From Acidobacteriota bacterium (GTDB taxonomy: Bacteria > Pseudomonadota > Alphaproteobacteria > Caulobacterales > Hyphomonadaceae), in the NCBI GenBank assembly GCA_016712445.1, contig JADJRB010000001.1, positions 1,240,001 through 1,304,000 of the forward strand: a stretch of DNA of 64,000 nt, written 5' to 3'. Below, piece after piece: positions 7,848-16,108 of the stretch. Below the pieces are notes generated by a model. It did no database searches and had not been told where the DNA came from. It saw only the letters and a list, made by a program, of their open reading frames with translations. The translations under genes and the position numbers were made by a program. Positions within the stretch are counted from its first letter, which is position 1. The number at the start of each line of letters is the position of its first letter.

Positions 7848-8626
7848 GCTTCGACATGGGTCTGGCCGGCCGGCGCGCGCTGGTCACTGGCGGCACCAAG
7901 GGTGCCGGCCGCGCGGTTGTTGCATCACTCGCCGCTCAGGGCGTCGACGTTCTGGCGACAGCGCGCAGCGCTCCGGAAAACCTGCCGGCCGGCGTGCGGT
8001 TTGTTGCAGCTGACGTCTCGACGGCGGAAGGCTGTGCGCAGATTGCGCAGGCAGCGGAGCGTGAGATGGGCGGTGTGGATATCATCGTGCATGTGGCAGG
8101 CGGCTCCAGCGCACCTGCGGGCGGGTTTGCTGCCCTGAACGAAACGGAATGGCAGAAGGAGATGGACCTCAACCTGATGCCGGCCGTGCGTCTGGACCGG
8201 GACCTGTTGCCGGGGATGATTGCGCAGGGTTCTGGTGTGGTGGTTCATGTCACATCCATCCAGCGCGTGATGCCGCTGCCTGACGCGACAACCGCTTATG
8301 CCAGTGCGAAGGCGGCATTGTCCGCCTACAGCAAGAGCCTGTCGAAGGAAGTCGCTCCGAAGGGCATCCGTGTGGTGCGTGTGGCACCGGGCTGGATCGC
8401 AACGGAAGCATCCGTGGCGCTCGTAAACCGGCTCGCTCGCGAGAGCGGCACAGACTATTCGGCGGCAGAGCAGGGACTGATGCAATCGCTGGGCGGCATC
8501 CCGCTAGGCCGGCCTGCAAAGCCCGAGGAGATTGCTGACCTGGTCACCTTCCTGGTTTCACCGAGGGCCGGCGCCATTACCGGCACGGAATACATCATCG
8601 ACGGCGGAACGGTGCCCACGGCCTGA
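7844..8626 (+). CDS. Short-chain dehydrogenase/reductase
   Basis: A 260-aa classical SDR. The NAD(P)-binding motif TGGTKGAG is at residues 15-22 (Gly-rich loop with Lys), the catalytic serine is S138 in 'HVTSIQR', and the YxxxK pair is Y152/K156 in 'YASAK'. The end 'ITGTEYIIDGGTVPTA' is typical of the family. Coupled by ATGA to the NTF2-like gene, and probably controlled by the divergent HxlR regulator. The substrate is unknown; the gene pair resembles oxidoreductase modules induced by xenobiotic or reactive compounds. Confidence 0.88.
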   Translation: MSFDMGLAGRRALVTGGTKGAGRAVVASLAAQGVDVLATARSAPENLPAGVRFVAADVSTAEGCAQIAQAAEREMGGVDIIVHVAGGSSAPAGGFAALNETEWQKEMDLNLMPAVRLDRDLLPGMIAQGSGVVVHVTSIQRVMPLPDATTAYASAKAALSAYSKSLSKEVAPKGIRVVRVAPGWIATEASVALVNRLARESGTDYSAAEQGLMQSLGGIPLGRPAKPEEIADLVTFLVSPRAGAITGTEYIIDGGTVPTA

Positions 8627-8661
8627 AGCGAGGCTTCTCCGCGCGCCCGCTGACGAAACGC

Positions 8662-8687
8662 CATCGGCCCCCTATATGGGGCCGATG
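8662..8687. promoter_or_regulatory. 10-bp-stem hairpin over a start codon
   Basis: CATCGGCCCC (8662-8671) pairs perfectly with GGGGCCGATG (8678-8687), loop CTATAT. The two candidate ATGs of the next gene (8676, 8685) lie at the loop/stem boundary and inside the 3' arm. No T-run follows, so a simple terminator for the SDR gene is less likely than a start-site structure. Confidence 0.45.
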
Positions 8688-9101
8688 GGCGGCTATCCAC
8701 CTTACGCAGGTTTCACCGAGTTCGCGGTCGCGCTGGGGGTTATCCTCTCGGCGATTGTCAGCCTGCTCGGCACGTCGGCGCGCAAGCGGACCATTGCGAT
8801 GGGGGAGGCGAAGCTGGCCGATCTTGCCGAAATGGCAGGCATGCTGAAGCCAAAAGATGTGCTGACGGCATTTGGTCCGCCGGACATGAGCCGGACCTGG
8901 CCGGGGGTTACGCTGCTGGACGTGCGCAAGGCGCGCACGCCGCTCGGCTGGCTGATGTCGAGCGACCTGATCGACTATGCCTGCATCCTCGGGGCGGTCG
9001 CGGCGTTGTATTTTGAACACAGGTTGATGCCACTTGCGCTGATGGCTGCGCTGGGGGTCCAGATTGCCGGCTGGGCCGTGTCGGCGCGGGTGCCGAAGTG
9101 A
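8676..9101 (+). CDS. Membrane protein of unknown function
   Basis: About 141 aa with a hydrophobic N-terminal segment ('FAVALGVILSAIVSLLG'), a soluble middle rich in Ala/Lys/Leu ('AKLADLAEMAGMLKPKD'), and two closely spaced hydrophobic segments near the C-terminus. The reading frame is open further upstream, but the hairpin at 8662-8687 and the SDR stop suggest a start at 8676 or 8685. Ribosome-site support is weak for both. I do not recognise the family. It precedes dapF on the same strand with a 50-bp gap. Confidence 0.55.
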   Translation: MGPMGGYPPYAGFTEFAVALGVILSAIVSLLGTSARKRTIAMGEAKLADLAEMAGMLKPKDVLTAFGPPDMSRTWPGVTLLDVRKARTPLGWLMSSDLIDYACILGAVAALYFEHRLMPLALMAALGVQIAGWAVSARVPK

Positions 9102-9151
9102 GCGTTGCAGACGCTTCCCGCGCTTGCGGAAACCCGGTAGGAGTTCACCCC

Positions 9152-9961
9152 ATGAAGCTCTGGAAGATGAACGGTGCCGGCAACGCGTTTGCCATTTTTG
9201 ACGCGCGCTCCACGCCGTTTGCGCCGAGCGTCGAGCAGATACGCCAGATCGCGGCCGACCTGAAGGCCGACCAGGTGATCGCACTGGAGCGGGATGCGAC
9301 CAAGGATGTGTTCATGCGCATCTGGAACGCCGATGGCGGGCAGGTCTATGCCTGCGGGAATGCCTCGCGCTGCGTCGGCAAGCTGATCCTTGACGAGACC
9401 GGCAAGGACCGGATCACCATCCAGACCGAAGCCGACATGCTGAAGGCGTTCCGCGCCGAGGGCGGCCTGATCACGGTGGATATGGGCTCGCCGCTGATGG
9501 GCTGGGCGGATATTCCGCTGGCGGAGAAAATGGATGTGCGCGGGGTAGACCTGAAGATCGGTCCGATCGACAAGCCGATCCTGGCGCTGCCGGCGGTGGT
9601 GTCGATGGGTAATCCGCATGCGGTGTTCTTCGTCGAGGACGTGAACGCCTATGACATCCCGAAGATCGGCCCGCTGGTGGAGAACCATCCGCTGTTCCCG
9701 CAGGGCACGAATGTCGGGTTTGCGCAGATCCTCGACAAGCAGACGATCCGGCTGCGGGTGTGGGAGCGCGGGGCAGGGCTGACCAAGGCCTGCGGCACTG
9801 GCGCGTGCGCGGCGCTCGTCTGCGCGGCGCGGGCGAAGCTGACGGGGCGCAAGGCGAAGATCATCGTCGATGGCGGCGACCTGCACATCGACTGGCGCGA
9901 GAGCGACGACCACGTCTACATGACGGGCCCGGTCGAGCTGGAATTCGTGACGGACGTCTGA
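9152..9961 (+). CDS. dapF: Diaminopimelate epimerase
   Basis: Converts LL- to meso-diaminopimelate for lysine and peptidoglycan synthesis in the cytoplasm. The 269-aa length fits the family. The two catalytic cysteines are visible: C68 in 'YACGNASRC' and C214 in 'KACGTGACAA'; the N-terminal 'KMNGAGNAFAIFD' block is also diagnostic. ATG at 9152 is preferred to an in-frame GTG at 9098 because TAGGAG lies 8 nt upstream. dapF leads toward mtaB and ftsY, an order common in alphaproteobacteria, here interrupted by two small genes. Confidence 0.95.
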   Translation: MKLWKMNGAGNAFAIFDARSTPFAPSVEQIRQIAADLKADQVIALERDATKDVFMRIWNADGGQVYACGNASRCVGKLILDETGKDRITIQTEADMLKAFRAEGGLITVDMGSPLMGWADIPLAEKMDVRGVDLKIGPIDKPILALPAVVSMGNPHAVFFVEDVNAYDIPKIGPLVENHPLFPQGTNVGFAQILDKQTIRLRVWERGAGLTKACGTGACAALVCAARAKLTGRKAKIIVDGGDLHIDWRESDDHVYMTGPVELEFVTDV

Positions 9962-9965
9962 CGGC

Positions 9966-10394
9966 TCAAGGCGCCGGCGTCAGGCAGGCGGGTTCGAACA
10001 CCACCACATGGCTGAGCTCCGGGCGCGAACGCGAGGAGTAGAGCATGGCCTGCGCGCCGGCGGCGCGGGCTGCATCGGAATAGGACCATGTCGGCGAGGG
10101 AGCGCCAGAGGCGCGCAGGTCTTGCCACACGATGGAGGCGCCCGGATTGCCGCGGCAGTCCGCGAGGCGGTCAGCCTTGAGCCACATGGACACGAGCTGC
10201 CGGGCGAGACCGTCTCCGAGATAGCGCCGGATCGCAATCTCAGCACCTTCGGCAGTCAGCGAAGCGTAGGCGGCAACCTGTCCGCCATGGTGGAATCGGC
10301 CTTCCGGCGACGTGGCCGGCGCAGAGGGCGTGGCTGCCAATCTGTCTGGCAGGAGCCGCCAGACCGGGCCGTCGAAGGGAGTGAGGGCTGTCAC
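9966..10394 (-). CDS. Lone RES-domain protein (NAD-depleting toxin family)
   Basis: From the GTG at 10394 the product is 142 aa and spans a full RES domain: 'GPVWRLLPDRL' with the N-terminal Arg, 'GRFHHGGQVAAYASLTAE' with the Glu in the following helix, and 'GAQAMLYSSRSRPELSH' with the Ser, ending 'VVVFEP'. RES toxins of Xre-RES modules consume NAD+ in the cytoplasm. The frame stays open to 10541, but the extra residues look like non-coding translation. No Xre/DUF2384 antitoxin lies upstream; the next gene is on the opposite strand. It could therefore be an orphan, a chromosomal housekeeping member, or inactive. Confidence 0.6.
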   Translation of the reverse strand: MTALTPFDGPVWRLLPDRLAATPSAPATSPEGRFHHGGQVAAYASLTAEGAEIAIRRYLGDGLARQLVSMWLKADRLADCRGNPGASIVWQDLRASGAPSPTWSYSDAARAAGAQAMLYSSRSRPELSHVVVFEPACLTPAP

Positions 10395-10522
10395 GGGCGA
10401 TCTCTGCAAGCGTCCAGGACGGTTTACGCGCTGTGGGCAGCCGGTCAAACGGCGGTGCAGCGGGGACTTGCGGACTTTCGCGCAGCGTTTCAGTCTGGCA
10501 GCCAGTTTGAGGGGAGATTCCG

Positions 10523-10978
10523 ATGCGCCGTGTCCTGGCACTGATACCGTTCCTGATGATTGCTGGCGCCGCCGCCGCCGAGCCGCTGAAGGTGTCGAAG
10601 GGGAACTGGTATGCGACCAGCGATGTCTATTTCGACTTCTCGATGGACGGCGAGAAGGTCGATATCCCCTCGGAGCACGACATCATCGACGAATGCTGGG
10701 CTACCGATGCGGACGTGACCATCGACGAGAGCATGGCGAGCGTGATGGGGGAGTGCCGGGCAACCGACAGCCGGACCCGGGAACACGCATTCGACATGAA
10801 CCTTGCCTGCGACTTTGACGGCACGCCGATGATCGGCACAGCGTCGTTCGCGGTGTCCAAGGGCGGCGACAGCTTTTACGGGCGCATCCATCTGGCGGGA
10901 AAGGTAGAGGGCTGGCCGATTGAAGCAGAAGGCGTGTTGCTGGGTCACAAGACCGGCGCCTGCACCGGCCAGAACTGA
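10523..10978 (+). CDS. Exported protein, possibly DUF3617-like
   Basis: A 151-aa protein with a clear Sec signal peptide ('MRRVLALIPFLMIAGAAAAE', cleavage after AAA or AAAA). The mature part begins 'LKVSKGNWYATSDVYF' and contains spaced cysteines ('DECWATD', 'GECRATD', 'NLACDFDG', 'GACTG') that could form two disulfides in the periplasm. The pattern is reminiscent of DUF3617 proteins, but I am not certain. It lies 56 bp ahead of mtaB on the same strand. No function is implied by the context. Confidence 0.65.
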   Translation: MRRVLALIPFLMIAGAAAAEPLKVSKGNWYATSDVYFDFSMDGEKVDIPSEHDIIDECWATDADVTIDESMASVMGECRATDSRTREHAFDMNLACDFDGTPMIGTASFAVSKGGDSFYGRIHLAGKVEGWPIEAEGVLLGHKTGACTGQN

Positions 10979-11034
10979 GCATTCCGGCGCAGCGCGCTTG
11001 CATTTCCGCCGCCAAGGCGCGATCTGACGGGCAA

Positions 11035-12309
11035 ATGCCGGACACTGCCCCTCCTTCTGGCCCGACGGTGATTACCCTCGGATGCCGCCTCAACACCTAT
11101 GAGTCCGAGGTGATGCGCCGGCATGCGCTGGTGGCGGGTCTCGGCGAGGCGGTGATCGTCAATACCTGCGCGGTGACGGCGGAGGCGGTGCGCGGGGCAC
11201 GCCAGGCGATCCGGCGGGCGGCGAAGGACAATCCGGGCGCGCCGATCCTGGTGACGGGGTGCGCGGCGCAGACGGACCCGGCGATGTTTGCTGCGATGCC
11301 GGAAGTGACGCGCGTCATCGGCAATCACGAGAAGATGCAGGCCGAAACCTGGGCGCCGCTGGACCTCCTCGGCGGCGCGGAAAAAGTCCGCGTCAACGAC
11401 ATCATGAGCGTGCGCGAGACCGCCGCGCATCTGATCGACGGCATGGAAGGCCGCGCCCGCGCCTATGTGCAGGTCCAGAACGGCTGCGACCACCGCTGCA
11501 CCTTCTGCATCATCCCCTACGGGCGCGGAAACTCGCGCTCGGTGCCGGCGGGGGAGGTGGTGGCGCAGGTGCGCCGGCTCGTCGAGACGGGGCACCACGA
11601 AGTCGTGCTGACGGGCGTGGACCTGACGAGCTGGGGCGGCGACCTGCCGGGGGCGCCGCAGCTGGGCAATCTCGTGCAGCGTATCCTGAAACTGGTGCCG
11701 GACCTGCGCCAGCTGCGGATTTCCTCGATTGACGCCATCGAGATGGATGAGGCGCTGCTGGAGGCGATGGGCGAGGCGCGCGTGGCGCCTTACCTGCACC
11801 TGTCGCTGCAGCACGGCGACAACCTGATCCTGAAGCGCATGAAGCGGCGCCATGACCGCGAGGCGGCGATTGCGCTGGCGGAGCGGCTGCGCATGATCCG
11901 CCCGGACATTGCTCTGGGCGCGGACATTATCGCCGGCTTCCCGACCGAGACCGAAGCGCATTTCGAGAGTTCCTTGCGGCTGGTCGAGGACTGCGGCCTG
12001 TCTTTCCTGCATGCCTTCCCCTACAGCCCGCGCGCCGGCACGCCGGCGGCGAAGATGCCGCAAGTGGCGAAGCCAGAGATCAAGGCGCGCGCGGCGCGGC
12101 TGCGGGCGGCGGGCGAGGCGGCGCTGGTGCGTCATTTCACGCGGCATGTTGGCGAGGTGCGCGAGGCACTTGTAGAGCGCGGAACCGCAGCACGCCTGCC
12201 GGATTTCACGCAGGTGGCCTTGGATGCGGACGGTGAGGGCGGTCAGATCGTCCCGGTACGGATTACAGGCCATGATGGCAAACAGCTTTTGGGCGAGACC
12301 CTGACATGA
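11035..12309 (+). CDS. mtaB: tRNA t6A37 methylthiotransferase
   Basis: Adds a methylthio group to t6A37 of ANN-decoding tRNAs using S-adenosylmethionine and two iron-sulfur clusters. At 424 aa it has the UPF0004 domain with cysteines C17, C45 and C76, and the radical-SAM CxxxCxxC motif C151-C155-C158 in 'NGCDHRCTFCIIPYGRG'. A TRAM-like C-terminal part follows. The order MtaB rather than MiaB is favoured by 'TLGCRLNTYES' and by linkage to dapF and ftsY. Its TGA overlaps the ftsY ATG (ATGA). Confidence 0.92.
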   Translation: MPDTAPPSGPTVITLGCRLNTYESEVMRRHALVAGLGEAVIVNTCAVTAEAVRGARQAIRRAAKDNPGAPILVTGCAAQTDPAMFAAMPEVTRVIGNHEKMQAETWAPLDLLGGAEKVRVNDIMSVRETAAHLIDGMEGRARAYVQVQNGCDHRCTFCIIPYGRGNSRSVPAGEVVAQVRRLVETGHHEVVLTGVDLTSWGGDLPGAPQLGNLVQRILKLVPDLRQLRISSIDAIEMDEALLEAMGEARVAPYLHLSLQHGDNLILKRMKRRHDREAAIALAERLRMIRPDIALGADIIAGFPTETEAHFESSLRLVEDCGLSFLHAFPYSPRAGTPAAKMPQVAKPEIKARAARLRAAGEAALVRHFTRHVGEVREALVERGTAARLPDFTQVALDADGEGGQIVPVRITGHDGKQLLGETLT

Positions 12310-13547
12310 TCCTCTGGTTCGGCAAGAAGAAACAACTCGACGAGGCCAAGGCCGCGGGCGAGACAATGAAGGCGCCGGAGCTGTCGGCGGAAGAGCTGGC
12401 GGCTCAGGAAGCCGCGGCGCGCGAGAAGGCCGAGATCGAGGCGAAGGTCGCCGAGGCGAACCGGGCCTGGGAAGAGCGTCAGAAGCGCGAGGCACAGGAG
12501 GCTGAAGACGAAGCCGTGCGCGCGAAAGCGGCGGCCGAGCTGAAGCTGCTGGAAGAGCGGCGCGAGCATGCGCGCCTGCGCGCGGAGGCCGAAGCGGCGG
12601 CGCGCGCGGCGGCGGAAGCCGAGGCGAATGATCCGGGCCTGTTCGGGCGGCTCGGCGAAGGCCTCGCGCGGTCCACCGCGCGGCTCAGCGAAGGCCTCGC
12701 CGCGCTCGGCCGCCGGAAGCTCGACGCGGCCGCGCTGGAAGAACTCGAAGACCTGCTGATCACCTCCGACATGGGCTCGAAGGTGGCGGCGCGGGTGACC
12801 AAGGGCTTCGCCAAGGGGCGCTTCGACCGCGAAGTTTCGGGCGACGAGATCCGTGCGGCGCTCGCCAGCGAGATCGAGGCGATCCTGAAGCCGCGCGAGA
12901 AGGTCGTCGACTTTTCGGACGGGCCGCGCCCCCGCGTGGTGCTGTTCGTGGGCGTCAACGGGTCCGGCAAGACAACGACGATCGGCAAGATCGCCTCACG
13001 CCTGCAGGAGCAGGGGGCGAAGGCGCTGCTGGTGGCGGGCGACACGTTCCGCGCGGCGGCGGTTGAGCAGCTGAAGGTCTGGGGCGCGCGCGCCGGTATT
13101 CCGGTGCTGGCAAAGGGCACCGGTGCGGACTCGGCGGGGCTCGTCTACGAAGCGGTCGAGAAGGCGAAGGCGGAAGACCTGGACCTCGTGCTGGTCGACA
13201 CGGCGGGCCGGTTGCAGAACAAGGCCGAGCTGATGTCCGAGCTCGGCAAGATCGTCCGTGTCGTGAGGAAGATTGATCCGCAGGCGCCGCACGATGTGAT
13301 CCTGGTGCTGGATGCGACCGTTGGCCAGAATGCGCTCTCGCAGGTGGAGGCTTTCCGGCATACGGCGGGTGTGACCGGCCTCGTGATGACCAAGCTAGAC
13401 GGCACGGCAAAGGGCGGCGTGCTGGTGGCGATTGCCGAGGCGCACGACCTGCCGATCCACTTCATCGGCATCGGCGAGAAGGCCGAAGACCTCCGCCCGT
13501 TCAGTGCGGAGGCCTTTGCGAAGGCGTTGGTGGGGTTGAAAGCGTAG
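12306..13547 (+). CDS. ftsY: Signal recognition particle receptor FtsY
   Basis: SRP receptor GTPase that docks ribosome-SRP complexes at the inner membrane. At 413 aa it has a charged, Ala/Glu/Arg-rich A domain (about 1-110), then the N domain and the G domain. The G1 motif is at about 216-224 ('GVNGSGKTTT'), with 'DTFRAAAVEQL', 'DTAGRL', 'TKLDGTAKGG' and the terminal 'GIGEKAEDLRPF'. Coupled to mtaB by an ATGA overlap. A strong terminator follows 11 bp after the stop. Confidence 0.96.
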   Translation: MILWFGKKKQLDEAKAAGETMKAPELSAEELAAQEAAAREKAEIEAKVAEANRAWEERQKREAQEAEDEAVRAKAAAELKLLEERREHARLRAEAEAAARAAAEAEANDPGLFGRLGEGLARSTARLSEGLAALGRRKLDAAALEELEDLLITSDMGSKVAARVTKGFAKGRFDREVSGDEIRAALASEIEAILKPREKVVDFSDGPRPRVVLFVGVNGSGKTTTIGKIASRLQEQGAKALLVAGDTFRAAAVEQLKVWGARAGIPVLAKGTGADSAGLVYEAVEKAKAEDLDLVLVDTAGRLQNKAELMSELGKIVRVVRKIDPQAPHDVILVLDATVGQNALSQVEAFRHTAGVTGLVMTKLDGTAKGGVLVAIAEAHDLPIHFIGIGEKAEDLRPFSAEAFAKALVGLKA

Positions 13548-13558
13548 GTGCTGCTGAA

Positions 13559-13586
13559 CCCCTCTCCCTTGGGAGAGGGAGTTTTT
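13559..13586 (+). terminator. Rho-independent terminator of ftsY
   Basis: CCCTCTCC and GGAGAGGG form a perfect stem closed by CTTG (13560-13579), followed at once by AGTTTTTTGG. It lies just after the ftsY stop and before the end of the opposing regulator gene. Confidence 0.85.
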
Positions 13587-13589
13587 TGG

Positions 13590-13796
13590 TTATTCCGCGA
13601 CGCTCACTCCGTCATCGAACAATTCTTCGATGCGGCGTCCGAACAGGCGGGCGAGGGCGAAGGCGAGGGGCAGCGAGGGGTCGTACTTCCCGGTCTCGAT
13701 GGCATTGACGGACTGGCGGGAGACATCGAGCTTGTCAGCCAGCTCCTGCTGGCTCCAGCCACGCTCGGTGCGCAGGGCACGGATGATGTTCTTCAT
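13590..13796 (-). CDS. Cro/C1-type small regulator (XRE)
   Basis: A 68-aa protein that is almost entirely a helix-turn-helix domain: 'RALRTERGWSQQELADKLDVS' (split around the first two helices), 'RQSVNAIETGKYDPSL' recognition region, and the 'FGRRIEELFDD' end that marks the YozG/PF01381 class. Such short regulators usually pair with a small membrane protein encoded next door, as here (8 bp upstream). It probably represses its own operon through the nested palindrome at 14225-14272. Confidence 0.9.
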   Translation of the reverse strand: MKNIIRALRTERGWSQQELADKLDVSRQSVNAIETGKYDPSLPLAFALARLFGRRIEELFDDGVSVAE

Positions 13797-13804
13797 GGCG
13801 CGTC

Positions 13805-14221
13805 TCAGACCGTCTTGCCGAGGCGCTGGCGGGCATGGGCGAGGCCATAGAAGAAAAAGAAGGCCGGTCCGAACAGAAAGAGCGGCGTGTCCGGGATGAC
13901 ATTGAAGCGCTCAAGGAAGCCGATGATGAAGATTGTGCCGGTCAGGAGGCAGCCGGCTTCGGACAGGGCCTGCAGCTGGCGCAGGCGGGTATACTCGTCC
14001 GTCTCGCGCACGAGCCGCAGGATGGACCAGAGGATCGCGACCAGCGGCAGCGAGACTCCCAGCGAAGCCGCGATGCGAAGGCCTGTGGGCGAGGTGTTGA
14101 AGTCGATGAAGGTGAGCGCGGCGGCGATGCTGACGCAGTAAATCGTCATCATCGGTATGAAAATCATCAGGTACCGCTTGTTGGCGGTTCGGAAGCCTTT
14201 GGGTTGGGTCATTTTGGCCAT
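13805..14221 (-). CDS. Four-span membrane protein cotranscribed with a Cro-like regulator
   Basis: A 138-aa protein with four hydrophobic segments (about 20-40, 50-70, 90-110, 113-130) and a short basic N-terminus; no enzymatic motif is visible. The ATG at 14221 directly abuts AGGAG, whereas the in-frame ATG at 14212 has AGGAG 9 nt upstream, so the 135-aa form starting 'MTQPKGF' is probably the one made. It is first in the operon, with the HTH gene following after 8 bp. The pairing of such a membrane protein with a YozG-like regulator is widespread; its role is unknown. Confidence 0.8.
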   Translation of the reverse strand: MAKMTQPKGFRTANKRYLMIFIPMMTIYCVSIAAALTFIDFNTSPTGLRIAASLGVSLPLVAILWSILRLVRETDEYTRLRQLQALSEAGCLLTGTIFIIGFLERFNVIPDTPLFLFGPAFFFFYGLAHARQRLGKTV

Positions 14222-14224
14222 CTC

Positions 14225-14272
14225 CTAGTCAAGTTTCCTTGTCTATATGACAAGGCTCCTTGACTAGTCAAG
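14225..14272 (-). promoter_or_regulatory. Promoter with nested palindromic operator
   Basis: Plus-strand order: CTAGTCAAG, ttt, CCTTGTC, tatat, GACAAGG, ctc, CTTGACTAG. The 9-bp outer and 7-bp inner arms are both perfect inverted repeats around one centre (43 bp), and TTGACTAGTCAA forms another 12-bp palindrome at its edge. Read on the minus strand it contains TTGACT, an 18-nt spacer and TATAGA, a credible promoter for the membrane protein/regulator operon, so the regulator would bind across its own -35 and -10. Confidence 0.75.
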
Positions 14273-14287
14273 CGGCCTTTACAAAAT

Positions 14288-16027
14288 TTATTCCGCCGCG
14301 ATCGCGGACGCCGGTGCGTGCTGGGCACCTCGAACGAGGCGGCCGGGTTTGGCCCCCGTTGGCGTGCCATCACGGTGTGTGATCTGGCCCTTGAGGATGG
14401 TGGCGGTGTAGCCAGAGGCGCGTTGCATCAGGCGGCGCCCGCCCGCGGGCAGGTCGCGGATGACTTCCGGCAGGTGCAGCTTCAGGCCGGAGAGGTTGAT
14501 GACGTTCAGGTCCGCCCGCATGCCGGGCGCGATCAGGCCCCGGTCCCAGAGGCCGATCCATTCGGCGGTCGCGCGGGATTGTTTGTGGATGAGGTATTCC
14601 GGCGAAAGTTTCGGCCCGCGTGTGCGGTCTCGGATCCAGTGGGTCAGCATTGTGGTGGTGAACGAGCCGTCGCAGATCATGCCGACATGCGCGCCGCCAT
14701 CCGAGAGGCCGGGCAGGGTGGCGGGGCTCTGCATCATCTCGGCGATCGGGTCGAGCGTGCCTTGAGAGTAGTTGAGGAAGGGCAGGTAGAGCATGCCGGT
14801 GCCGCCGCGTTCCAGCATCAGGTCGAGGGCGGCTTCCTCCGGCTTCACGCCGCGGCGGGCGGCGATTGCTTCCAGCGTGCGGTCCGGGCCGGGTTCGTAG
14901 TCGACAGGATCGGAGAGTTGGAAAATCTTGCCAAAGCTGCGGAGCATCACTTTCAGGAAAGGATTGTCCGTGTTCGGCTCATCGGCGAGCAGGCGGGCAC
15001 GGAAGTCCGGATTGTTCAGTGTGCGGACACGGTCCGCATGCGGAAGGTCTGCGATCTCGCGGTAGACCGGGTGGGCGCTGAACGGGTTCAACGTCAGGTC
15101 AAGACCGAGCAGCACACCGACGGGGCGCGGCGCGACCTGCGCGCGGATCGGCAGGCCTTCGGCGGCGGCCGTCTCGATGGCGCCGAGCAGCAGGCGCCAG
15201 CCTTCGGGAGCGACATCCGCCTGCGCGAGCGAGACAGAGAGCGGGCGGCCGGAGACCTCGACGAGGCGGCGCAGCATGGCGGCCTCTTTCTGGGGGTCGT
15301 TGAAGTCCGACACGAATTGCAGCACGCCGCGCCCGGCTTCGGCGAGGCCCATCGCGATGCCGGTGAGTTCATCCTGCGAGGCGGTGAGGGTGGGTGTCGG
15401 CTGGCCGTCCGAGGTGCGGTGGTTAAGCGTGCGCGACGTGGAGAAGCCCATCGCGCCGGCCATCACGGCTTCCTTGGCGAGCTGTTTCATCGCCGCGATG
15501 TCGGCGAGGGTGGCGTCCTCGCGGTTGGCGCCGCGATCGCCCATGACATAGACGCGCAGGGCGGCGTGGGGCAGCTGGGCACAGATGTCGGTGTCGAACT
15601 TGCGGGTGGAGAGGAAGTCCAGATAGTCCGGGAAACTTTCCCAGGCCCAGGGCAGGCCCTCTTCCAGAACGGGATAGGGGATGTCCTCCACGCCTTCCAT
15701 TAGGCGGATCAACCGCCCGTGGTCCTCCGGTTTGCACGGTGCAAAGCCGACGCCGCAATTGCCCATGACGGCCGTGGTGATGCCATGCAGCGAGGAGGGG
15801 CTGATCGCTTCGGCCCAGGCGGCTTGTCCGTCGTAGTGGGTGTGCAGGTCGACGAAGCCCGGCGTGACCGTCTGGCCCCGCGCGTCGATTTCTTCGATAC
15901 CCTTGCCATTTACCTTGCCGACGGCCGAAATCACGCCGCCCGAGACCGCGACGTCGCCTTCGAAGGCGGGTGCGCCGGAGCCGTCGATGATGGTGCCGCC
16001 CCGGATGATCAGGTCGTAAGTGGTCAT
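14288..16027 (-). CDS. N-acyl-D-amino-acid deacylase-like amidohydrolase
   Basis: A 579-aa metal-dependent amidohydrolase of the D-aminoacylase family (amidohydrolase 3 type). The start 'DLIIRGGTIIDGSGAPAFEGD', the metal-ligand motif 'VDLHTHYDGQ', 'GNCGVGFAPC' with its metal-bridging Cys, and the late 'LSDGGAHVGMICD' are characteristic. Members hydrolyse N-acyl-D-amino acids or related amides in the cytoplasm; the exact substrate is open. It starts 65 bp upstream of nothing similar and is probably monocistronic. The upstream gap to 16109 shows no feature. Confidence 0.85.
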   Translation of the reverse strand: MTTYDLIIRGGTIIDGSGAPAFEGDVAVSGGVISAVGKVNGKGIEEIDARGQTVTPGFVDLHTHYDGQAAWAEAISPSSLHGITTAVMGNCGVGFAPCKPEDHGRLIRLMEGVEDIPYPVLEEGLPWAWESFPDYLDFLSTRKFDTDICAQLPHAALRVYVMGDRGANREDATLADIAAMKQLAKEAVMAGAMGFSTSRTLNHRTSDGQPTPTLTASQDELTGIAMGLAEAGRGVLQFVSDFNDPQKEAAMLRRLVEVSGRPLSVSLAQADVAPEGWRLLLGAIETAAAEGLPIRAQVAPRPVGVLLGLDLTLNPFSAHPVYREIADLPHADRVRTLNNPDFRARLLADEPNTDNPFLKVMLRSFGKIFQLSDPVDYEPGPDRTLEAIAARRGVKPEEAALDLMLERGGTGMLYLPFLNYSQGTLDPIAEMMQSPATLPGLSDGGAHVGMICDGSFTTTMLTHWIRDRTRGPKLSPEYLIHKQSRATAEWIGLWDRGLIAPGMRADLNVINLSGLKLHLPEVIRDLPAGGRRLMQRASGYTATILKGQITHRDGTPTGAKPGRLVRGAQHAPASAIAAE

Positions 16028-16108
16028 GGCATTTCCTCCTGCGGGAAGGATGCCTCAAGGGCAGGGGGTGTCAAACCCTGACGCCACGGACGGCTGCATT
16101 CAATGCCG

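Noticed and set aside
10395..10541. N-terminal extension of the RES gene to 10541
   Set aside because: The added 49 residues are Arg/Pro/Leu-rich without family similarity and overlap the start of the divergent exported protein at 10523; the GTG at 10394 gives a full RES domain.
9966..13796. A RES toxin paired with the Cro-like HTH gene at 13590
   Set aside because: They are over 3 kb apart with mtaB and ftsY between them, and the HTH gene is clearly paired with the adjacent membrane protein and its own palindromic promoter.
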